Positions 7,299-14,527 of a stretch of DNA of 35,097 bases are shown one piece after another. This DNA is from Opitutaceae bacterium (GTDB taxonomy: Bacteria > Verrucomicrobiota > Verrucomicrobiia > Opitutales > Opitutaceae): assembly GCA_016794725.1 (NCBI GenBank), contig JAEUGZ010000125.1, forward strand, positions 1 through 35,097, written 5' to 3'. Below the pieces are notes generated by a model. That model was not told the DNA's origin. It ran no database searches and saw only the letters and a list, made by a program, of their open reading frames with translations. Position 1 is the stretch's first letter, and every line of letters starts with the position of its first letter. The position numbers were made by a program, and so were the translations under genes.

Positions 7299-9329
7299 CC
7301 CGGCCCAGCGCAGGAGCATCACAAACAACCCGATGATCCCTCCGGAAACGGCGCAACACGCGAGGAACCCGAGGGTGTCGACCCGGTTCCAGCGGGTGAA
7401 CTCCCACGAGGAACCCGGGAAGAGCTTGGTGTGGTCGAACCGGTCCGGCTGTCTCCGGGTGGCGGCGACAGCCTCTTCCTCCTCGGCGGGGGTGGCTCCC
7501 ACCGGTGTCTTCATGCGACCGAAGAATTCGTCGACCCGTTCGCGTGCGGGCGGGCGCGTGAGCAGGCTGACGCCGATGAGCAGGACAAACGGAAAGAGCG
7601 CGTTGAAGAAGAACCGGGCCGCGAAACGACCGCTCGTGGTCATGGACTCCACGTGCACCCCGAGCAACCGCAGGCTGACGAGCTCCAGGTGCAGGCGTCC
7701 CCGCCCGACCAAGGCGCTCTGCGGATTCGCCGGGTCGACCCGGACCACGCTGTCAAAGTAGATGGGCTCGGGGCGTCCCCGGTTGTCGACCGCACGCTGG
7801 ACGAGCGTTTCGTGGGTCCGGATTGCCGGCACCTGGGTCAGCACGAGCGGACCCACCACGTTGAGCAGGATGGCGACGAGGACACCCACCCAGGTTCCCG
7901 CCACAGTCAGGCGTCGCCAGAAGAACATCAGCATGATGGCGGCGCCGAAGGGCACGCTGACCGTTTGGACCAGCAGCAGGGCCGAGAGCAGGTTGTCCAT
8001 CGACAACGCGGCGATGATGCCGATGACCAGGGCGGCGAACATCGAGAACCGTCCGGCCGCGATGGAAGCGCTCTCACTGGCGCCGGGGCGCAGGGGCCGG
8101 AACACATTGCGGACAAACAGGGCGGCCACGGACACGGTCTGGGCGGCGACCGTCGACATGTTGGCCGCCAGCACTCCGGTCAACATCAGTCCGAGCAGAC
8201 CGGGACCCAGCACCTGCCGGGAGAGGGTGCCCCAGGCGAGATCCGGGTCGGCGAGTGCGTTTTCACCCTGATAGAGGGCGATCGCAATCAGTCCGACGAA
8301 GGCCCACATGATAAACATCAGTCGCTTGGCGTAGGTGCCGCTGACGGCCCCGAAGCGGGCGGCGAACTCGTTCTTGGCCGAGCCGCTGATCCCCATGTTG
8401 CCAATGATGCCATTGATCTGGACCAATGCGACCAGTCCGATGGCGAAGAGCGACCACGCCGTGATCTGCTGCCGGCCCGAATCGGCACCGATCAGCTCAA
8501 ACATGGCCGCTGGCACCTTTTCCCGCAAGGCGTCGAATCCGCCGATCGCCGCGAGGCCCGTTGGGATCAGGATGATGGAAAACGCCACGATGATGAGGCT
8601 CTGCAGGACCTCGTTGATCGCCGTGGCCGCCATGCCTCCAAGGATGACGTAGATTCCGACGACCAAGGTGTACACCACGTAGAAGGGCAGCGGCCGGAGC
8701 GCGGTGATGTAGCTCTTCAGCTCCCCGCGGGCGTCGAGTTCGCGGAGGACCTTGAGTCGGGCTGTCTCGGACTCCGTGGCCGGGCGAACCTTCGTCACTT
8801 GCTCCAACTGCCGGAGTTCGCGATGGCCGTCGATCGAAGCGCGTTCCGATGCGGTCCAGCTCGCCTCGGGTTTCACCGCCAGTGCCGAGCTGATCTTGTA
8901 GGTCACCAGATTGCCAAACCCGATCACCACTACAATCGAAGCGATCACCTGGAACACCGCATAAAACGAGGCCAGGCTCCGGCTCCCGAGACGGTCTTCG
9001 AACAAATCGGCGGTCGTCACCAGCCGCACCCGGCGAAACCAGGTGTTCATGAACCAGTAGTAGGGATTGAGGAAAATCAGCTGAAACCCGAGCCAGATCC
9101 CCGAGACCCCCTGCTGGTAGACGATGCTCGCCGCACTGACCGCGCCATTCGCATCGGTGGAGTTGCCGAAGTTGAGGAAAAACTGGTACACCTTTCCCAG
9201 CTTTCGACCGGCGAGAAAATAGTTCTCCTGCCCGGAGCCTGCTTTTCGGGCAGCGCGTTGCCCCAGGAAAATGACTAGGACGAGGTAGCCGGCAATGACG
9301 GCGAAATCCAGAAGGTGAATGCCAAACAT
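7290..9329 (-). CDS. Sodium:solute symporter (SSF family)
   Basis: This 679-residue integral membrane protein starts with a hydrophobic helix (LLDFAVIAGYLVLVIFLG), followed by the SSF hallmark of a YFLAGRKLG segment and a small-residue helix (NSTDANGAVSAAS). About 13 hydrophobic segments follow. It would use the Na+ gradient to import a small solute; the substrate cannot be read from sequence. Two soluble insertions make it longer than typical 500-600 residue members: about residues 152-210 (charged, Glu/Arg-rich) and a loop near 540-620 rich in Arg, Val and Asp. The start at 9329 is chosen because the membrane domain begins there; the open frame extends to 9407. It is transcribed toward the signalling cluster, 136 bp upstream of the YfiR-like gene, and may or may not share its transcript. 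Confidence 0.9.
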   Translation of the reverse strand: MFGIHLLDFAVIAGYLVLVIFLGQRAARKAGSGQENYFLAGRKLGKVYQFFLNFGNSTDANGAVSAASIVYQQGVSGIWLGFQLIFLNPYYWFMNTWFRRVRLVTTADLFEDRLGSRSLASFYAVFQVIASIVVVIGFGNLVTYKISSALAVKPEASWTASERASIDGHRELRQLEQVTKVRPATESETARLKVLRELDARGELKSYITALRPLPFYVVYTLVVGIYVILGGMAATAINEVLQSLIIVAFSIILIPTGLAAIGGFDALREKVPAAMFELIGADSGRQQITAWSLFAIGLVALVQINGIIGNMGISGSAKNEFAARFGAVSGTYAKRLMFIMWAFVGLIAIALYQGENALADPDLAWGTLSRQVLGPGLLGLMLTGVLAANMSTVAAQTVSVAALFVRNVFRPLRPGASESASIAAGRFSMFAALVIGIIAALSMDNLLSALLLVQTVSVPFGAAIMLMFFWRRLTVAGTWVGVLVAILLNVVGPLVLTQVPAIRTHETLVQRAVDNRGRPEPIYFDSVVRVDPANPQSALVGRGRLHLELVSLRLLGVHVESMTTSGRFAARFFFNALFPFVLLIGVSLLTRPPARERVDEFFGRMKTPVGATPAEEEEAVAATRRQPDRFDHTKLFPGSSWEFTRWNRVDTLGFLACCAVSGGIIGLFVMLLRWAGPA

Positions 9330-9807
9330 GGGGAGGGGGTTGAAAGCAACGAACCTGCGAGGGGTGCGCGAACTCCATCCTGAGGCATCGGACGGAGGCA
9401 ACCGCAATCGCTCTCGAAGTCCACCCCCGGCGATCTCCTAACAGTGAGCGAGAGTGGTGCCCGCATTTCAGTTGGAGGTGGCCTCGGTGAGGCCGCGACG
9501 GGACCGAAAGGTCCCGCCCTTTGGCAGGCGTTTTGTGGTCGCGACACTCATCCCCGCGGGGTCGTCGACCCCACCTCCAACGGACGCTGAGCTCGGGTCG
9601 GGGCTTTAACTGACGCGCCTGCGCCGGGACGAGCAATTATCCCGACTCGGGCTTGGGTTTTCCTGAAAAATCGTATGAAAGTGTTCCCAGATCCAGAGTT
9701 AGACCAAGCGTGTACCCTGCCGGTGATTGACACCACGCAGGTCAGTCCTTCGCCTCGTGGGGTCACCTTGCGATCGGACTTTCGAGTTCCGAGGTTGTTT
9801 CGACGCC
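9330..9807. other. Divergent intergenic region
   Basis: This 478-bp stretch separates the symporter (minus) from the DUF2298 gene (plus) and must carry promoters for both. I see no convincing coding frame and no clear paired -35/-10 elements. A TTGACA at 9727-9732 has no good -10 partner. The middle is occupied by a structured repeat at 9471-9581. The stretch 9600-9680 is comparatively AT-rich and is the likeliest place for a plus-strand promoter. Confidence 0.6.
9471..9581. repeat. Structured 111-bp palindromic element with 11-bp terminal inverted repeats
   Basis: GTTGGAGGTGG (9471-9481) and its exact reverse complement CCACCTCCAAC (9571-9581) bound the element. Inside are nested perfect palindromes: GGCCTC-GGT-GAGGCC (9480-9494), CGGGACC-GAAA-GGTCCCG (9499-9516, a GNRA tetraloop hairpin), GTCGCGAC (9537-9544), CCCCGCGGGG (9552-9561) and GGGGTCG-T-CGACCCC (9558-9572). 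GCGAC at 9495-9499 can also pair with GTCGC at 9537-9541. The whole can fold as a closed multi-branched structure. It has no coding potential. It resembles a REP/BIME-like or non-autonomous mobile repeat. Copy number in the genome is unknown from here. Confidence 0.6.
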
Positions 9808-11802
9808 ATGGCTCTCGTCCTTATCATTCTCGTCAGTCTGCTCCTCTGGGTTCACCTCGCTGCGGTTGCGGTGCTCCTCAACCCCGTGGTGCGAAACTAT
9901 GCGATGGCTCGAGTTGCGGGTGGTCTGGCGGTCATGCTGGGGCTCTTTTTCCTGGAGCATTTTATCGGTTTGGGTGCGCGTCCGCCCATCATCGTCGTGA
10001 CCACTCCACTTTGCGTCTGGCTCCTCTGGCGGCAGCGTGCGGTGCTGAAGGAACACGGGTCGGTGGAGGCGATGTTCGCGGTGGGTTTTCTTTATTGTCT
10101 GGCGTGGCGCTGTGCGTTTCCGGACATCGACTTGGAGGCGGAACGGATACCGGATTTGGTGTTCATCCATGACTACATGGCGGGTGGCAAGCTGCCGGCC
10201 ACGGATCGCTGGCTGCCGCCGTTTGACATCAGCTTTTACTATGGATTTCAGCACTATGCCGCGGCTTGGATCTCCCGCGCGTTGGCGGTCGATGGCGGCG
10301 TGTCGTATCACCTGGGCTTTTCGGTGCTCGTGGGGCTCGTCACGGCGGCGGTGGGGTCCGCGGTGCGGTTGATCTGCGGGTGGAAACCGGCGCCGTATCT
10401 GGTGATGCTTGCGCTGCTGGTGGGAGGCAATGGCGTCAGCGTCGGCCTGCCGGCCTTGGTCAAGAAAGGACCGGAGCTCTTCCAAAGTTCGCGCTTTCTC
10501 GGGTTTCACGTCGGTGACCACGAATGGAATGCCCTGGGGCGGGCGATTGGCTGGACCTTCAATCCAGCCCAAGGCGAGTTCGCCCTCGAGTTTCCGATGG
10601 ATGCGTTCAGCTATCTGATTTACATCGGCGAGTATCACCCACCCCTGTTTGGCTTTCTGCTCCTGGGTCTTTCTGTCCTCTCGATAACGATCCTGGAACG
10701 TGGCAGCCAGGGCCGAGAGCGGGCGTGGGCGCTGGCCCTGCTCGCGGCCACCGTTCCGCTGGCCCTGATTGGCAATGTCTGGGTGGCGCCGCTCCAGGCT
10801 ATCCTGGTGGTGTGCATCTGTGTCTACCGCGCGTCGTGTCGCGAAACCGACTGGCTCCTTCCCACCCTCGCCGGTGGGTTGGGCGCCGCCGGTCTGTGCG
10901 CTCCCCACCTCATCGCCTTTGCCAGCCAGCCGATCACCCAGCAGTCCTCGCTCAAGCTGACTTCGATCGCGGAACGCACCCCGATCGGCCAGTGGGCGCT
11001 GATGTTCTGGCCGGTGCTCATCCTGCTGGTGCTGGGCATCTGGAGCCGGCGCCGACCGCGTTTCACGCTTTTTCTGACGGTAACCTGGGCGTTGCTCATG
11101 ATTTTCGCCGATGTTACCTTCAACGATGACCTGCTGGGAGGCACCTGGAATCGCTACAACAGTACGTTGAAGTGGTGGCCCTGGATCTATGCCGGCATGA
11201 CGATCACGCTGGCGGCGAACAACCTGGATTCATCGAACCGGTTTTGCCGCTGGGGCACCGTCGCCAGTCTCCTCGCCATGAGCCTTTTTGGCGGTCGTCT
11301 CGCGCAGGCCTTTGTCGTCCGGGAAAAACCGTCCGCCTTGAGGTTGTCAGGCCATCACTGGATCACGCAGCACGCCACGAACGACAACCTCGTTCGTGCA
11401 CTGGCAGCCCGGCCCGATGGCATCGCGATGGAAAGCGGCCCGGTCCGGGAAAACTCGGAGCACAGTGTGCTCACCCTCTTTGCCGGAAAGCCCGCCTACC
11501 TCGGCTGGGTCGCGCACCAGGACGTCTTCTGGCGCGGCGGGCACCCGGAGATCGAACGTCGCCGGCGCGAGATCGATGCGTTCTACGCCGACCAGATGGC
11601 GGATCCTGCCGCGTGGCTCGTCCGTCGCAACATCCGGTACGTGCTCTGGCTGCAACGGGACAACACCGATGGCAATCGGCGTTTCCGGATCCTGAGTGAC
11701 AAGATCGCTGCCGAGTTCGAGTGGTACGGGGTCCTGGGCGAGGATGACAGCTGGAGGATCGGATTCTGGGAGCGAAAGACTGTCCCCGCCCGACGCGACT
11801 AG
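9808..11802 (+). CDS. DUF2298 (Chlor_Arch_YYY) family membrane protein, GT-C-like
   Basis: This 664-residue protein has an N-terminal helix starting at once (MALVLIILVSLLLWVHLAAV) and about 11-12 predicted membrane segments to about residue 500. A luminal-type loop carries IPDLVFIHDYMAGGKLP, and EFPMDAFSYLIYIGEYHPPLF is the EFP-F-F-GDLHPH-like signature of DUF2298. The soluble C-terminus (about 505-664) has LGWVAHQDVFWRGG and YVLWL, matching the GW-HE-WR and YV-VG-ER landmarks of that family. DUF2298 proteins are thought to be related to GT-C glycosyltransferases, but substrates are unknown. ATG 9808 is preferred over GTG/TTG-type starts up to 9727 because the extra 27 residues are hydrophilic. 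The gene ends 105 bp before the MoxR gene on the same strand and could be the first gene of that operon. Confidence 0.8.
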   Translation: MALVLIILVSLLLWVHLAAVAVLLNPVVRNYAMARVAGGLAVMLGLFFLEHFIGLGARPPIIVVTTPLCVWLLWRQRAVLKEHGSVEAMFAVGFLYCLAWRCAFPDIDLEAERIPDLVFIHDYMAGGKLPATDRWLPPFDISFYYGFQHYAAAWISRALAVDGGVSYHLGFSVLVGLVTAAVGSAVRLICGWKPAPYLVMLALLVGGNGVSVGLPALVKKGPELFQSSRFLGFHVGDHEWNALGRAIGWTFNPAQGEFALEFPMDAFSYLIYIGEYHPPLFGFLLLGLSVLSITILERGSQGRERAWALALLAATVPLALIGNVWVAPLQAILVVCICVYRASCRETDWLLPTLAGGLGAAGLCAPHLIAFASQPITQQSSLKLTSIAERTPIGQWALMFWPVLILLVLGIWSRRRPRFTLFLTVTWALLMIFADVTFNDDLLGGTWNRYNSTLKWWPWIYAGMTITLAANNLDSSNRFCRWGTVASLLAMSLFGGRLAQAFVVREKPSALRLSGHHWITQHATNDNLVRALAARPDGIAMESGPVRENSEHSVLTLFAGKPAYLGWVAHQDVFWRGGHPEIERRRREIDAFYADQMADPAAWLVRRNIRYVLWLQRDNTDGNRRFRILSDKIAAEFEWYGVLGEDDSWRIGFWERKTVPARRD

Positions 11803-11907
11803 TGGACCCGGCTGCAGGGGTCTTGCCTCTCCGCTGGGGATGGACCTTGCTCGGTGGCATCGTCCGCCGCTGAATCCCTACGCCCGCAACGCCCGCCCGA
11901 TTTTGTC

Positions 11908-13494
11908 ATGGCCGTCTTCTCCCTCTTCCAAAAGGTCTCCCAGGCGCCGACCAACCCGCAGCCGGCCGCTCCCACCCGAACGTTCGACGTTGCCGATCTC
12001 TACCGAGGTCCGCTCGCCGATGGTCCGGCGGCTCCGGGCGAGGCCGGGGCGGCGGCCCTCGACGAGAAGCTGCGCCAGGCCTACTTCTGGATTGTCAACT
12101 CGGCGATCATCAGCCCGCACTACGATGTTGAATACAACGAGGGGCCGTCGGGCGATTTCACGGTGGGCGACACCAAGAGCCGCCTCACGCTGCCGTCCGC
12201 CCAGAGCTACTCGAGTTTCGTGCTGCTGCCTCTGCTGACCTTTGCCACGCGACGGAAGTGTCTCTTCATCGGGGGTCCCGGCCGCGGCAAGACCGCGAGC
12301 GCCCTGCTCATGGGCATTCTCGCGGGTTATCCGGTGCGCGAGGTCCGTCGGGCGATGCAGCACGGTCACCCCCAGATGACCATCGCCGACCTGCTGGGCA
12401 GTCCGCTCCCGGCCGACCTGGTCGCCGCGCAGAAGATGGAGGACATCCGCATTGCCTGGCGCAAGTGGCTGGGGCTGCGGGTCAAGATCATCGACGAGTA
12501 CAACCGCATCCCGACCCGCACCCAGAGCGCGCTGCTGACGGTGATGGGCGACGGCTACGCGGAGCTGCTCGATCACATCTTCGAATGCCCGGAGTCCGCC
12601 TGGTATCTGACCGCCAATGACGACCAGGGCGGTGGCACTTACCAGGTGATCGAGGCGTTGCGCGACCGCATCGACGTCATCGTCCAGGCGCTCGCCTTCA
12701 ATCCCCGCTTTCTCGGCGACCTGCTGGCCCGCATCGAAGACGACCTGCGTCCGGAGGAGGTTGTACCGCGCGCCATCGTCTTCACCGAGGCTGAGATCGA
12801 CCGGCTGCAGACAGAGATCCGCGCCGTGGCTTTTCCCTCGGACGTGCGACGCCGGATCGAGTTCTTCGCCAGCCAGTTCGAGTTCTGCGAACTGGGCGGG
12901 GCGCAGTTTGAGTACAAGACCAAGGACACCGCCCGGCTGGCCGGCACCGACTGGGCCGCCCTTTCCGCGCAGGACAACGGCCGCGATCGGTTGAAGGACC
13001 TCGGCTGCCAGACGCGCAACGGGCTCTCCGTGCGCAACCTCATGACCCTGCTCATTTACGCCAAGGCCATGGCGTATTTTCGCGGTCACCGCACCGTCGA
13101 CCTGGAGGATGTCCGGCAGGTGCTGCCCTTTGTGCTCCACGCCAAACTGCAGCCCGACCTGGAGGCGCCCTTCTTCGATGCTCCGGGCAACGCCTCGCTT
13201 CGCCAGGATCGCATCGGCTGGCTGCGGCGACTGTTCGATCTCGCCTGCACCGAGTACGACCGCCTCGACCTCGACCGCGACGATCCGGCGGGGGCGCTGG
13301 CGACCGAGTTTCGTCGCGGGCTGGAGGGCGTGTCGGAACCGGAGGTGCGCAACCGCCTCGCCCGCATTGAGCGCCTCATCGGCGAGTGGGCACGGGGCGG
13401 AAAACTGTATGGACATCTCTATGACGACTTGCTCCAGCTCAAGTACCTGCACCAACGTTACACCAACTACCTGCGGTGGCTGAAGACCCAGTGA
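11908..13494 (+). CDS. MoxR-type AAA+ ATPase
   Basis: This 528-residue protein has a Walker A GGPGRGKT (122-129) and a Walker B VKIIDE (192-197) followed by YNRIPTRTQSALL, the MoxR hallmark resembling IDEINR-P-TQ-ALL. Sensor 1 is TAND (235-238), followed by GGGTYQVIEALRDRID with the usual arginines. MoxR proteins are ATP-driven chaperones that act with vWA-domain partners on metal-cofactor insertion or complex remodelling; a vWA partner lies two genes downstream. The protein is longer than usual (about 300-400), with an N-terminal extension of about 90 residues and a helical C-terminus (about 420-528) ending in KYLHQRYTNYLRWLKTQ. ATG 11908 is chosen; the frame is open to a GTG at 11854. Its TGA lies one base before the GTG of the next gene. 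Confidence 0.9.
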   Translation: MAVFSLFQKVSQAPTNPQPAAPTRTFDVADLYRGPLADGPAAPGEAGAAALDEKLRQAYFWIVNSAIISPHYDVEYNEGPSGDFTVGDTKSRLTLPSAQSYSSFVLLPLLTFATRRKCLFIGGPGRGKTASALLMGILAGYPVREVRRAMQHGHPQMTIADLLGSPLPADLVAAQKMEDIRIAWRKWLGLRVKIIDEYNRIPTRTQSALLTVMGDGYAELLDHIFECPESAWYLTANDDQGGGTYQVIEALRDRIDVIVQALAFNPRFLGDLLARIEDDLRPEEVVPRAIVFTEAEIDRLQTEIRAVAFPSDVRRRIEFFASQFEFCELGGAQFEYKTKDTARLAGTDWAALSAQDNGRDRLKDLGCQTRNGLSVRNLMTLLIYAKAMAYFRGHRTVDLEDVRQVLPFVLHAKLQPDLEAPFFDAPGNASLRQDRIGWLRRLFDLACTEYDRLDLDRDDPAGALATEFRRGLEGVSEPEVRNRLARIERLIGEWARGGKLYGHLYDDLLQLKYLHQRYTNYLRWLKTQ

Positions 13495-13495
13495 C

Positions 13496-14512
13496 GTGAA
13501 CGCCGCCTTTTCCCGGGTGCTCGCCTCCGCGCGGGCCGACTTCAACCGGCGCTTCGTCGAGGCGCGACACCGGTACCCCGAGCTGACGCCCGAGCGTTTC
13601 GCCGCGGTCCTGCAGGGACCCGGTGACGCCCTCGTTGCCGCCGCCGAGCAGGCCGCGCCCGGCTCGGCCGGGGCGGTGGCCCAAGCGGTCTACGACGCCG
13701 CCTTGCTCCTGGTCGGCCAGCGCCTGGCCGGGCCCGACGCCCGCCATCCTTGGATCCAGGCAGTTTGGGCGGACGTGCTTCCCCGCCTGGGAGGTCTGGT
13801 GGCGGTGGCGCCGGAGCGCCTGATTGCCGCACTGAGCAACGCCGCAGGTCAGGTGGCGGCGACGCCCGGGGCACGACCGGAGCAGTGGATCACCTTGCTG
13901 CGCGACCTCGGTCCCTCCTGTGGCTCGGTCGAGGAACTGCTCGCGCTCGGCCAGGTGGCAGCCTGGCGGTCGGGATTGTCCCACTACCGGACGGGGGCCC
14001 TGGCGGCAGCGGACCGACTTCCCGCAGCGCTCGCGCTCGCGGTGGTCGACGCACCACCCGGGTCGGACTGGCCCGTGGTGCGCACGGACTTGCAGCGCAA
14101 TGTCTGGCACCAACCGGGGGGACGACTCGAACGCGCACGCCTGCGGGTGGCGGCCAGGGTCGGAGCCTTCCGTGGATTCGGCGGGTTGTTTGCGCAGCCG
14201 CCTCGTATTGCCGTCGCCCTGGGTCACTGGCTGGCCCTGGCCGATGGGAGCGCGTGGCACCTCATCGCGGATGGATGGGGTGCGACTCTGCATCGGGCCG
14301 AACTTCCGGGCGATGACTCGATGCCGCGCCCCGCGTTTGGCGCCCTGCCGGACGGACTCCGCCTTCAGGGGGCCGTACTCCGACGCGGCCGCGACGAGCT
14401 CGACCTCAGCGAGCTGGGCACCCTCACCAGTCACGCGTTGAGTAGCGATGGCGCCACACTCGCCGTCACCGGTGACGGCACCCACGCGGTGGTGCTGATC
14501 GCCTTGACCTGA
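13496..14512 (+). CDS. Unknown protein between MoxR and vWA genes
   Basis: I do not recognise this 338-residue protein. The start is a GTG one base after the MoxR stop, so translation is probably coupled. The first 130 residues are Ala/Arg-rich and helical (ARADFNRRFVEARHRYPEL near the start). The middle (about 130-230) is also helical. The last 90-100 residues alternate hydrophobic residues with Gly/Asp turns, and SSDGATLAVTGDGTHAVVLIAL at the very end looks like one beta-propeller-type blade. No signal peptide or membrane helix is seen, so it is probably cytosolic. Its fixed place between an AAA+ ATPase and its vWA partner suggests an adaptor or third subunit of the complex. Confidence 0.75.
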   Translation: MNAAFSRVLASARADFNRRFVEARHRYPELTPERFAAVLQGPGDALVAAAEQAAPGSAGAVAQAVYDAALLLVGQRLAGPDARHPWIQAVWADVLPRLGGLVAVAPERLIAALSNAAGQVAATPGARPEQWITLLRDLGPSCGSVEELLALGQVAAWRSGLSHYRTGALAAADRLPAALALAVVDAPPGSDWPVVRTDLQRNVWHQPGGRLERARLRVAARVGAFRGFGGLFAQPPRIAVALGHWLALADGSAWHLIADGWGATLHRAELPGDDSMPRPAFGALPDGLRLQGAVLRRGRDELDLSELGTLTSHALSSDGATLAVTGDGTHAVVLIALT

Positions 14513-14527
14513 CCTGCGAACGTTCCG

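Noticed and set aside
7233..9278. 681-codon plus-strand frame opposite the sodium symporter
   Set aside because: The translation is hydrophilic and low-complexity, while the minus strand encodes a clear SSF membrane protein.
11878..13545. 555-codon minus-strand frame opposite the MoxR gene
   Set aside because: The plus strand has Walker A/B and sensor motifs; the antisense product has none.
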